Source: Gnetum montanum
Taxonomy: Eukaryota; Streptophyta; Gnetopsida; Gnetales; Gnetaceae
Length of the DNA stretch: 64,000 nucleotides
NCBI GenBank assembly: GCA_015680685.1
Contig: MNCI01023673.1
Location: forward strand, 98,332 to 162,331
Direction of reading: 5' to 3'
In this document: piece after piece, positions 10,886-21,899 of the stretch
Layout: each line of letters begins with the position of its first letter
How positions within the stretch are numbered: position 1 is the first letter of the stretch
Notes under the pieces: model-generated
Told to the model about the DNA's origin: nothing
Seen by the model: only the letters and a program-made list of their open reading frames with translations
The model's database searches: none
Program-made: the position numbers and the translations under genes

Positions 10886-11880
10886 CTAGGAATAGTACAA
10901 CTTTAGGTATGAATGGTTCACTAGATTGGAAAACTCATTACCATCATGATCAGAAAGCTTGAATGCTCTACTATTGTAGGCCTTAGTGACCAAGAAAGGC
11001 CATTCCTTGTTGGTTGAGAATTTGTCCACAGATTCATGAATAGCCTTGAGGACTAGGTCCCCTTTCTTGATCAAGTGTTGATGCTAGTTGTAATGGAGCT
11101 TGTGCCTTTGCTTTCTTGGAACCATTTGATGTGATCAAGCATCTGCATATGCTCCTCCTCTATTGAGTTGAGGTCTATGATCCTTAACTTGTTGTTTTGA
11201 TCTTCATTGATGAAGCTTGAGAAGATTACTTAGAGTGATGGAACATATAATTCAAGGGGAAAAATTGCTTCAAATCCATAGATAAGACTGTAAGGCATCT
11301 TACATGTTGCTATTTGTTGTGTTGTGTGGTAGGCCCAAAGTGTGTAGACTAATTGCTCGTGCCATCATCATTTTCTCTTACTTAGCATCTTCTTTAGAAG
11401 GTTGATGATGACTTTGTTAGTCGCCTCTACTTGGCCATTCACCTAGGGGTAGTATGACAATGAGAATGAATGTTTAATACCAAGGTGCTCACAAAAGACT
11501 TTGGTTTTAGCATTGCAAAATTGTGGCCCATTTTCTATGACTATGGTCATGGGTAAACCAAAACAAATCACTATGTTGTCAAGCATAATTTTGCAATCCT
11601 GCTATGATGTCATATTTTTAAGGGAAATAGCCTCAACCCACTTGGTAAAGTACTCAATTTTAGTTGTGATGAAGCTATGTCCTACAAAGGACATAGGTGT
11701 GATAGGTCTAATGATGTTTAGGCCCCAACATTGGAATGGCCATGTGATCTACATTGTGTGTAGTTTAGTTGGTGGCATATGCATTAAGTTGCTATGCCAT
11801 TAACACATGTCACACGTTTTGACCTTGGACATAGAATCGTGCTTCATGTAAGGCCAATAATAGACTAATCATATGATTTT
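10886..11880 (-). pseudogene. Element A integrase remnant
   Basis: On the minus strand the core reads WPFQCWGLNIIRPITP, then IEYFTKWVEAISLK (first Asp changed to Glu), FGLPMTIVIENGPQF (second Asp changed to Glu), and YYPXVNGQVEATNKVIINLL with the catalytic Glu. It ends with the C-terminal piece KKGDLVLKAIHESVDKFS and AFKLSDHDGNEFSN..HSYLKLYY. Several TAG stops interrupt it. It is closely similar to the better preserved integrase of element B at 56030-57061. Confidence 0.75.
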
Positions 11881-11989
11881 TGTTGTCATTGCACTGGGTG
11901 CTATGTGACCTCCACATAGTCCCCTGTGGACTTGCTAAATGATTGTTTGTGCTTCATTGTTGCTCATGCAGGTTAGTAGTATGTCATCA

Positions 11990-13200
11990 TAGGATCTACA
12001 ACATAAGGTGTTATTACCCACAAGGATGTATTGCTATGAATTTTTATGCACTTCATCTTTTTGAGTGGTAGTTAAGTGTTGTGGAGGCTCACCTTGTAGA
12101 AGGTATGCTTTAATGTCATCATACCATTCTCCTACGTGGGTTGTGCTAACTGTGGATATGGATGCAAAATTAATCATTTGCATGATAGGCATAGTACAAT
12201 CTACCACCGAGGTAGGCAATATGTTAAATAGGTCTAGTGAGATTCTTAAGGCTAAAGTTGCTAAGGCATTAGCTACAACATTCTCATTTTAGGGAGTATA
12301 TTGGACACATATTATTTTAAATTTTTGAAGCAAGTTCCTTGCTAGGTCATAGTACAGTTGTAAATGTTGAGCCTTATAGGAGTAAACCTCCATTCCCTGG
12401 TTAACAACTAATTGTGAGTTGGCTTAAATTGCTAGGTGTGAAATTCCTAAGTCACATGCTACAAGGACACCTCAAAGGATATCTTTGTACTCCACCACAT
12501 TGTTAGTACAAGGGAATGGAAAATGATATGAGAAGGGTTGGATCTCCCTAGAGGGAAGTGTGATAATGGAAGTGGTGTCACCCCCTTAAGAGGTTGAAGT
12601 CCTATCAAAATGTGGGAGTGCCTCAAAGTTGTTGGGCACTTGACTCATGCTATTGACATGCTTATTCAGGAATTATAGACATATATTTGCTTGATAATTA
12701 ATCGGTGAAGTTGGGAGTTGTGCATCTATAGCTTGACCTTTGGTTGAGACTTGTGTAATGCAGTGTAGGTCAAACTCTGCTATTATTTCTTTCCATCATA
12801 CAATACAACTACTTTCATAGATGTTTGTTGTAATTTCTCGTAGTATGCTATTCTTGCAAATAATGTTGACTTGATTGTGGAAAAGGTAATGCCTTCACTT
12901 CTTGAGATAAAAGACTAAGGATAGACAATAATTTTTCACATTATTGCACTTTGCTTCGTGGGCTACTAATGCATGGCTTATGTAGTAAATTGGGACCTCT
13001 ATGCCATCTTCTCACTTTTGACAAAGCAAAGAAGCAATGGACATGTTTGAAGTAGCAAGGTAGATGTAAAAGGGTTTATCTCCTTGCGGAGGGTGAATTG
13101 TAGTAAGTTGAGCTGATTGTAAAATGCTTGTTGGCATTGATTTGTTCACTTGAAGTGGGATCCTTTCTTGAGAAGATGTTGCATTGGTTGTAACTTATAA
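11990..13200 (-). pseudogene. Element A RNase H and archaeal-type RNase H remnants
   Basis: Between RT and INT on the minus strand there is room for two RNase H domains. Fragments match the element B versions, including an N-x-V-A-E-Y-type motif region near 12500, ENVVANALATLALRIS near 12270, and the linker with VSTTHVGEWYDDIKAYLLQGEPP at 12080-12160, which precedes integrase in Tat elements. Decay is heavy, so boundaries are approximate and the identity leans on element B. Confidence 0.5.
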
Positions 13201-13249
13201 GTTAATCATGTAATAAACCTATGTATGAATTGAAATCTACCTTGTAACC

Positions 13250-14290
13250 CTCATAGCTCCTTAAGGTTGGTTGGAGGTGCTAAGTTGGTTATGGCCTTAA
13301 CCTTGTTAAGATCTCAATGTATTCCTACTTTGGACACTACAAAACTAAGCATTTGACCTATTTTGATATCAAAACTATATTTCTTTGGGTTCAACCTAAG
13401 ATTGTATTTCAAGAAACATTTAAGTACTATGTCCAAATCATTTTCATGGTTGTGAGCTACTTTGGACTTAACTACTATGTCATGATTGACAAAATTGTTA
13501 AGCAAGCTTAACATATAATCACTAAAGATGTATGTCATTGCATGTTGATAAGTTGCTCTTGCATTCTTGAGTTCAAAGGGCATCATGGTGTAACAAAACA
13601 TATCCCAAGGGGTCATAAAGGTTGTTTTGAGTTGGTGCTGTGGGTTGATTCGAATCTAATTATAGCTTGAGAACCCAACCATGAAGGACAACAAGGCATG
13701 ACTAGTCATGATATTGATCAGTTGATCAATACTAGGTAATGGAAAATCATCTTTAATGATTGACTTGTTCAGGTTCAATTTTTCTTGGGCACAACTATGA
13801 TGTTGGAGACCTATTCTACATAGTTAATGGCCTAGATAAAACTAGCTATGTAAAGTTTGGTGATTTCATTACGGATGACCAATACCACCTTAGGCCTAAC
13901 TTTGTACACCTTCTAATTTACTAGCTTAATAGGATAATGTTGTGCTGGACTAAATGAGGGTCTAGAATTGGCATGTCCTCATATGACCACTTGAATGCCT
14001 TAATGTTTTTATTTAGAACCTTAGCAATGTCTTGAACATTTTGGGGATCTAGCAAGGAACTTAGCTTTAGCATTTTTACCTCACTATTGGGTGTTGTTAT
14101 AGGGATCTCAATGAGGAAATCCTCTATGACATCCCCTACCTCTAGATTGAGAGCCTTAAATAGATGGTTATGATAATATAGTGGTGTCTCTATAGATGCT
14201 ATTTATTTGGCATAGGTTGTAGGCTCAAGGTCTAGGTAATGTGGGTCAATGCATCGCTAGATATTGCCATGAGGCCTGGTGAGGACTAGA
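13250..14290 (-). pseudogene. Element A reverse transcriptase remnant
   Basis: Readable minus-strand parts include KMLKLSSLLDPQNVQDIAKV, KAFKWSYEDMPILDPHLVQH, SIDQLINIMTSHALLSFMVG, MTPWDMFCYTMMPFELKNAR with ATYQHAMTYIF, and the catalytic region LLNNFVNHDIVVKSK. Element B has YMDD at the catalytic site, so one catalytic Asp is replaced here. The 100-codon open stretch at 13314-13616 is the best part. FCYTMMPF and IDQLIN are typical of the Tat group. Confidence 0.75.
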
Positions 14291-14469
14291 GGTGAGAGAA
14301 GCTATTCAAGCATGGCCATGTCATATTCTTGAAAAATGAACTAACAAAATGTTAAGTGACACTTATCATGGTCAAGTTAATATGCATAAATTAATAAAAA
14401 TAAATGCAATGAAAATTCACCTAAGTATGCAATAAGGGCTATAAAGAGGGGTAAGCATCTACGTGTGCC

Positions 14470-14560
14470 AGTTTTAGGCTTTGGTAGGCTTTTTGTTCTA
14501 GGTTTATGTATTAGTAGACCATGGGTGACAATTTTAGATCTTAGTGGATCATAGATATGT
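14470..14560. repeat. Hairpin-type units between RT and antisense gene, element A
   Basis: Three degenerate units of the CTAGTTTA-arm-loop-arm motif, the clearest being TTTTAGATCTTAGTGGATC with perfect GATC arms. They mark the junction between the RT end of pol and the antisense block. Element B has the same kind of units at 59625-60045. Confidence 0.5.
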
Positions 14561-14756
14561 CAAATGTGTCAATTCAGGAAAGGCTAGCTATGAATGGGAA
14601 GTGAAATTAGCTAACTCGATGATGAAAAGTTAGAAATTTTGACTAGGTGTCAGTGACTACACTCTCAGCCAACTACACTTGCACCAAAAATCAAAAAATT
14701 TTGGCTAAGTATGGAGCATAGTCCAAGGTATATGGTTCATTAAAAAACCCTAGGAG

Positions 14757-14767
14757 GGTATAAAACC
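14757..14767 (+). promoter_or_regulatory. TATA-like box facing the antisense gene, element A
   Basis: GGTATAAAACC on the plus strand, preceded by U3-like motifs (GACTACACTCTCAGCC and GGAGCATAGTCC at 14650-14730). It points toward the plus-strand gene that becomes recognizable at 16613. In element B a CTATAAATAG box precedes the homologous gene. Promoter function is inferred. Confidence 0.4.
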
Positions 14768-16612
14768 ACATTTTACCTTGGGTAAGTTATCATTATTAAA
14801 CTTGAAAATTGTAAAATCTAGAGTGTAGACTTGTCATTGCAATTGTTTTGCATTATTAGTAGAGAGTGTAGTTGGAGCCAAGATGATGCACTAAAGTGGA
14901 TGCTTGCACCTAGGGTTGACAAATGTGGATGAAGGGAAATGAGCACTAGGTCACTTGTCATAGGCATTTGTGAAAGAGAGGCGGTAGTCAATGTCCACCA
15001 AGTACCCCAACTATGCTCTCCCCTTTGCAATTTTTTTCTTGCTCATTTTTTGCATTGAGGGTTTAGGAGAGTGAACATTAGCACCTTGTCATGGCAAGGG
15101 TCATCACCAGTTTGGGTTTTTTGGGCCATCATGGCTAGGAGGGTGTGCGTGGTAGGGAGGGTTTTGTGTAGTGCATGGATCTTATTGGGCCATGGGTGGG
15201 CATTCATAAGGGCATGATGGTCCTAGCCATGATTGTATTTTTCATGGTGGAGGGTTTTGTGGAGGGAATGACTATAGTAGTATGGAAATGATTGTTGGTG
15301 CATGAGGCTACATAACCACAGGCTACGCATGGAATGGCAAGGCTAGGATTACCATTGGGGATTTTAGGGCATGTGGGGGTTTTCTACCATTTTCATTTTG
15401 TTTGAAAAATTTTCTATGACATAGGGAAAGGATTTGATATTTCGCAACAACAACTAGGAGCCATCACCAACAAAGTAGGAGGCACGATGAGGGTTTGTAA
15501 ATTTTTTATTTTAAAATTTTCTATTTTTTAAACAAAATTGAGGCTTTGGGTAGGGTAGGAAGCCAATTGTGCTAGGGGCCATGGGGTCCACAAGGAGCTA
15601 CGAGGGTGAGTGTACCCTACAACACTGTTGTAGGTGCCATGGGGTAATTTTTTCCCCATAATGTGACTATTAGAGTTGTGAAGGTGCACAAAATTTGGGT
15701 GTGTTTTTGATTTTTTATGTGTCACTTTTTAAGAATCTTGGTGGCAATACTAGGGTAGGGTAGAGGCAAGGCAATGACATGGCATGTAGTGGTGCCATGA
15801 CTGTGAGCATGGGGTGCACAAGGCAACACAATGAGGCACAAGATGCATGGGGTGCAGTAGGTGTGATGGGCACAATGGCTATAGTGGACATGACACCTAG
15901 CATCATAGTAGGGCACATTATGTGAGGACTTTGAGAGAATTTTGGTGGTGGAAAAAAATTCATTTCTACTAGCCACAGCTAGCACTATGCTCCCTATCTT
16001 AGAGGCATAGTTGACACCAAGTGTTTGTCAAAATGGAATCTACCCAACAGTTAGTTTTTTTAGGACTACGCTCTATAGAGAGTGTACAAAGTGTAGTCAT
16101 AGTAGCAATAATTAGAAAGAATTTTACTTTCTTTATAGACTATGCTCTCTACAAAGGTAGCCTAGAGTTAGAATATTTTGCAAATTTTTGGACTACGCTC
16201 TCCACTGTGATAGTCCAGAGTTAGAAAATTTTTTGAAATTTTTAGACTATGCTCTTTAATAAGGCAATTTGGAGTTTAAAAAAATTAGAAACTATGAGTA
16301 ATGCTAAACTTTTGAAATGTAAAAATGCTAATCATGCAAATTACAACAATGCTAAACCTACAAAGACTTGTGAAACTTGTGAAATGAAATGCTAATCATA
16401 TGCAAATGTGTTATACCCCAGTGATTACCAAGCATGCCAAATAAGTTGGTTGTCCTATACTCACAAGGCCCTAAAGGGCATTGCTAAAATTAATTTTTTT
16501 TGCTAGTCTATGTTATGTTGTGTGATTTTCTAGACTTAATTTAATAGTTTTTATGTGAAAACATGCATCTATGTACATATATTAACACTTTTTTCATTGT
16601 TTGACTATTGCA
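14768..16612 (+). other. Leader or first-intron region of the antisense gene, with U3-like repeats
   Basis: No convincing coding exon. At 16050-16275 three units of about 80 bp repeat GACTACGCTCT.., then AGTTAGAA.ATTTT, which is the LTR U3 repeat motif used inside the element. The middle (15040-15960) is unusually rich in G on the plus strand, with poor frames. The equivalent span in element B is only about 0.7 kb and holds a first exon plus intron. Confidence 0.4.
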
Positions 16613-19600
16613 GAGTGCTATTGAAACTCATCTTGGTTATCATGAAGCTTGTGGGCATCTTTTGTTGCATGAGCGAGCTTGTTCCCAACATGCCTACACT
16701 AGATATGCAGGTGGGCTAGCAAGTAGTGTGGTTTTAGCTAGAGGCTTGTAATTCTTAGAGTACCTATTGCAGTAGTTTAGTGTGATCATGTGATCACACT
16801 TAGTGGTAGAGGTTACTAGCACCATCACTAAGACATTGTTGCATGGGGCTAACTAGGACATCTTGAGGTTCATGTTCAATGAGCCCACTATTAGTGATGA
16901 TGGAGTAGGTAGTTTGGACAGAGGCCCTAGGGATGCTTGGTACCTATCTAGGATTTGGTGCATGATAAGGTTTAGTTGCTACAATGAGAGCAACATCCTC
17001 TTTGTTGCTTTGCGAGTGCCCACCTTGTTCCAAAACCCACTTGGAACTATCTATTGTGCTGAAGGGTAAGTGCCTTGATGGTTTTCATAGTTTTTCTTTT
17101 GCTATTTGGTCATGCTATTTTGCTAATGGCTCATTCTTAATGCCAAATTCAAAGTTGATGAGAAGGGCCTACACAATGAGAGGGACACTCTGACTTTAAC
17201 CTGCACTACCCTAGAGGTATTCTCTTCTAGTCTAAATGTTTAGGAAGTTGTGATTAAGTAGGTGGGGTTTGATTTGGAGGCCTATCCTACCCACTACCTA
17301 AGGGCATATGAGTGGTGCAAGGTCCATGATTGGTTAGATGAGGAGTGGGCCACCAGTATAATTAACACCAAGGAGATGATAGCACTATCACCTCCATCTT
17401 GCATCCCATTTATGCCACGTACATGTTTAAGATTTGCTCATGTAATTGCTCATGTGTTGCCTATTAATTTTTCTTTTACATGATACTAATGTTGTGTTAC
17501 CTTTATTGTAGTGGTTGTTGCTTTAGGTGAGGTGATGGTGGTCATCACAAGTTGCATAGAGGCTAGCCTCATCATGAAATATGATCATGTGGAGGGTGTG
17601 CAACATTGGTTGTGCCATAAGGTCCCAGATGCATTGACCACTAGGCTCATTCATGTAGAGTTGATGAACCTATTTTTGGCCCTTAGCCCAAGCATTATGG
17701 TGGCCAAAATGTTCATCATCATTGAATCCTTTAGCATCAATGTCTAATAGTTTATCACCCATGTGCATGGTGTGAGGGTAGTTCTTGACCTGGGCGAGGC
17801 CTTCTTTGCCAACCTCTCTGGACTTTCCACTAATAGCCTGTTGATTATTAACAAGGATAGTAAGGAGGTGGACTATAGAGGGGAGATCAAGGATTGGTTG
17901 GATGCCACCTAATCTCATAAGGGCATACCAATCAAGGACATGTTTGTGCTTGAGGTGAGAGAGCTCTATCTTCTTTTCTGTAACTATGCCTTTTGAAGCT
18001 ACTCTCCCAAGGAAAGATCCTTAGAATGGAGTAGGCATAGGTGCTAAAAGAGGTGCTGTTGGAGGGCACAAGGTTCAACTAGGTTGCCTATATTACAATG
18101 ATCTTGCATGCAGAGACCTCCAGGCTACAATGTAATGTACAAGAGAGATCCCATATTCACTTCACATTCTTTGCAAGGTACCTATGAAGGTTTGCAGAGT
18201 TATTGGTCATAAATAATGGTGGGTGGGTGTTGGATGGTGCAAGATCATAAATAGCTCTCAAAGGCATGGATCATGCACTTGTTCACAACCACATGGGGAC
18301 ATGACCCCCTATAGGAGATCAATGAGTTATTTTCAGTAATAACCAAAGGTCCCATAGGGTGGTTATACTATTTGTGTGATAGTGCAAGTGAGCCACCTCT
18401 AGTTGGCACTAGAGATGTGGCTAAGGTGAACCACTACATTGCAAAAATGGTGGAACCATCCAAGGCAAAAATCAAGAGGCCACATGCTATAGAGGAGGTT
18501 TCTCTTAAGGCTGGAAGGCCTAGTAGCAAGAAAATCCACATCAAGTTTCAAAGCTTTCATACAGAGGTTGTAGGTTAGTACGTGTAACTTGGTAGATGCA
18601 TTTATTGTGTTTTTGTATCTTTATATTTTTATGTTTTCATTTATTCCATGCTATTAACTAGTACTAATGTGCTATGAATATGTGTTGATCATAGAGACTA
18701 GAGAGAGGTTTGCTGAAGTAGTAGCCAAGGTGATAGTAGAAGAAGCACATCCTCAAGTTGAGGGGGAAGTGCATGGAGATGAGCTACCTAGCACATCAGA
18801 GACCCTCCAAAAATTATAGGAGGGCTTGCTTCACCCCAATGGGGGTGATTTTGATTACCTATTTGATGACGTACAACTAGGTGACCCTCCTGCACTCACA
18901 CTTGAGGGGTTACTAGGTAAGCCATTTGTATTGCCCTTTGTTATTGCCCATTTTGCTCTAGCATATTTGGCTATGTGGTTATATGCTAACTACATCATGT
19001 TGTGTTATAGCCTTAGATGTGCTTGCAAGTAGTCCTATGTCTACCTACCACATGAAGCCATGGGTATATATTCTTGATAAGCTTACCTTCATTGAGGATT
19101 TTGTAGAGGACATGATGAACCATTTACAGTAGATAGATCTCAAGCTTGGTATGTTTGCTATGTTTCTTTGCTTATGTGTTGTTTTATTGACCAAAATATT
19201 AGTTCGTGGCTAAGGTTGATTTGCTTGTTGCATGCCACTAGGTTCCAAGCTTCGATGGGATCTGAGTAAGGTTGTGAAGGTGGATGCCCTTTTTGAACTC
19301 CCTCCCAAGGTAGATCAAGTGTCTCATCACATGTATGAGATAGAGAGCAAGTGTACACTTTCCTATGAAAAAGTGTTTGCAAGCATTTGAATGAGCACCT
19401 ATGAAAATGTGTGCATGAGCTCTAGGAGAGAGTGACCAACTAAGATACGAAGATTAGGAATATTCAATCTCAATATGACTTTCTAGCTACTAGGTCATAG
19501 GGGTATAACACTTAGAGGTCCTCTAAGATAGACTATGCTAGATACATGCCAACACTTAAAGGTAAAAATGAAGTCACATGGGAAATAATCAAGTAGCAGT

Positions 19601-20230
19601 TGCAGATGGATGTACTCACCTAGAGAAACCAAGATTGGAAACATTATAACACTAAGGTGTATAGGTGGGGATAGACTCAAAAGAATCAGAAGCATCAATA
19701 CGAGTGTGAGAAGGATGCATACCTTAAATGGTACAAGGAGGAGTCTATTGAAAGGCACTACCTCAAGATGTTCATTGAGGGAATTGGTGTGAGGTAGGGT
19801 TATGATCTGTTTGCTCAACATATAGTGTTGAGTGGCTCTCCCAAGAGGTAGATTGTTACCCTCTCAGGAGAGGTTTCTTTTGCTACCTTTTCCATGGAGC
19901 TGCCTACATGGACTACCATGGACAAAGGCAAGACCCTTGTAGGGATTGACTTTAGCCAAGAGGATTGGATGTAGCTCTTAGAGGATGAGATCCTTTGATG
20001 CTTGGAGGATGGCCTTGACAAGTTGCCTCTGGATGACATCAATGTGAGACCCTCTTAGGTTAGTTTTTGTTTGCTTTGTCATGTGTTTTTTGTTAGCTTG
20101 TGTACAATTTTTACTTACTAATTGCTTATTTTGTTGCAATTGTGGTTAAGCAAGCACCAAGAGATGCTATGGGCCCCAGCAGTGCAATGGGGAAAGAAGA
20201 ACCTTTGCCACTACCTAGTACCATTAGATG
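16613..20230 (+). pseudogene. Antisense multi-exon gene of element A, FCP1/NIF-like N-terminal domain
   Basis: A spliced-looking gene opposite to the retroelement, between its PR and RT. The first recognizable exon follows an acceptor ending TATTGCAG at 16612. Past a frameshift it aligns with the element B gene: VPNMPTLDMQVG..QVVWF, FSVIM, ILRFMFNEPTI, then NILFVALRVPTLFQNPLGTI. This matches an FCP1/NLI-interacting-factor HAD domain in which the D-D of the last motif reads A-L. A donor GGGTAAGT follows at 17066. Later exons give KVHDWLDEEW, a second conserved block (ELMNLFLALSPS, VVLDLGEAFFANLSGLSTNS, then MILHAETSRLQCN and FFARYL), an acidic part (FDYLFDDVQLGDPP) and a long terminal part (19500-20050). 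The last exon ends TGA near 20230. Stops and frameshifts make it dead here. Exon borders are approximate. Confidence 0.55.
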
Positions 20231-20484
20231 AGCATGTCTTGATGTGGCCCTACTGCTAGGCAGTTTTTTGCATTTTTGTTGTATTCTTGCTGCTCATGTG
20301 GCTCATGCTATGTACTATTATTCATGTGATATCTAATGCATGTGTTTGCTATATGTCTAGTGTGTAGCATGCAAACTTTTCTTCTTATATTTTATATAAT
20401 TTTTATTTTGTGGTTACTATACTTGTAATGCGATGGATCATACACTAAATTGGGATTATGTGGTGATAATGTAACTAGGCCATT

Positions 20485-20722
20485 GTAGGCCCCATGCTAA
20501 TTTATAGCCATTTCAGGCTATGATGATAGTTTTAGGCTATTCTAGGCCATAAATTACTAGTTTAAGGCCATGGCAAGCCATGTTGGTAGAAGTACAAGTG
20601 GTCATTTAAGGCCATTCTAGGCCATGAAGCGCTAGTTTAAGACCATGGTGGGCCACACAGTGCTAGTTTAAGACCATGGTGGGCTACACAATGCGAGTTT
20701 AAGGCCATGGTAGGCCACATGT
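20485..20722. repeat. Hairpin minisatellite array downstream of antisense gene, element A
   Basis: About seven units of CTAGTTTAAGGCCATGGTRGGCC type. Arms here are mostly GGCC/GGCC or AGCC/GGCT around a 6-base loop, unlike the AGTC/GACT arms of the array at 10476-10850, while the CTAGTTTA spacer is the same. The array lies between the end of the antisense gene and the protease region. Confidence 0.7.
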
Positions 20723-21369
20723 GCCATTTCTCTTTTTGTGATTTTAGCTTTTTTTATTTTTATGCATTTTTATGTTTTTCATGCATAAGCTAGTAACTCC
20801 TAAGGGGTAAACTAAATGAGTAACTACATAAACTAAGCATGATGCATAAACAAAGAAAATAAATGTGCAAGCAAAGTGAGAAATGCATAATCTAAGTGAT
20901 GAAGCTAAATATACATGCATAAACAAATGTAATATAAGAAAAAAATGAAATGCATGGCTAAATGTATGGGCAAAAGATAGAAAAGCTCTAGTGCATGTTA
21001 GACTAAGGGGATACCTTAGTCACATAGTTGCTTCCTAGCCTGATGTGGGTTAGGGAGCATGTAGGGCCTAGATGGTACAATACAATATTCCTATTGACCT
21101 TCATCTGCTATGTCTAATGGTAATTCAGCCCATAGAGCATTGCTCAAGAGGTTGTTGTCTTCTTTTGTTTGCTCAAGTGGATTTGCCTCATGCATTTTGT
21201 TATCATCTTTCACTATGGGTGCATCATCAGAAAACTCCACCTATGACCCTTACTCAATGTCAATGTTGTTGATGGTTAGATGGGTAGCATTATCACCATG
21301 TATAATGAACTCACCACCTTCATATGGAAGGTGGATTTCCTAATGGATTGGAGAGGAAATAACCTGTAA
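20723..21369. other. Spacer between hairpin array and protease, element A
   Basis: A/T-rich stretch with repeated ATGCATAA and AAGCTAAA-type words up to about 20960, then degenerate sequence. If the element A genome is spliced like pea Ogre, a donor after PR would be expected near here on the minus strand. I could not identify one with confidence. Confidence 0.3.
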
Positions 21370-21890
21370 TTGGGCCAACTAAGGCCTAACCAAGATTAGG
21401 TTAAAGTCTAGCATCTCCTCTACAATTATGAACTTAATAGTTATGGGAAATTCTTCCCCTGCCATGAAGGATATCGTGATAGTCCCTCTACCAACAATGT
21501 GTGACCCATTGAAGAACTTTATGCACATTGTTTTTGTCTGCTTGATCTACTCAACAAGGCCTAGTTTGTCAATGATGGTGTGTGGGATGATGTTTATTGT
21601 TGCCCCATCATCGACATGCATCCGATGGATTTTGCACTATCCAATGTGTATCATGATAAACATGGATGCTGTAATGACATTATCCTTCTTAGGATAAACC
21701 TTGATTGACTTGTCATGAAATGCTAGAGGTGTTGAGCTTGATTTCTGTAGTGTAGGAGGCAACATCATAGCATGGATGGAATGCTCATCCACTAGGATGT
21801 CCTTTGTGATAGGAATGGAGGTCAACATGTAAACTAGCATTTCACAATGGGTGGATGAGGTCATAATGAGGTCGTATAGGCTTAGCATTA
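21370..21890 (-). pseudogene. Element A aspartic protease remnant
   Basis: On the minus strand MHVDDGATINIIPHTIIDKL carries the catalytic loop (DDG at the expected D-[ST]-G), followed by FFNGSHIVGRGTITISF and EEFPITIKFIIVEEMLDFN, then LILVRPXLAQL, which is the conserved ILGRPWL region. Upstream comes a spacer (ILVDEHSIHAMMLPPTLQK). Only a few stops interrupt it. It follows gag and lies about 7 kb ahead of RT, with the antisense gene in between. Confidence 0.7.
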
Positions 21891-21899
21891 TATTTTTCT

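Noticed and set aside
11501-12292. Plus-strand frames of 100 and 75 codons
   Set aside because: They lie exactly opposite the integrase and RNase H of element A, whose motifs are clear on the minus strand.
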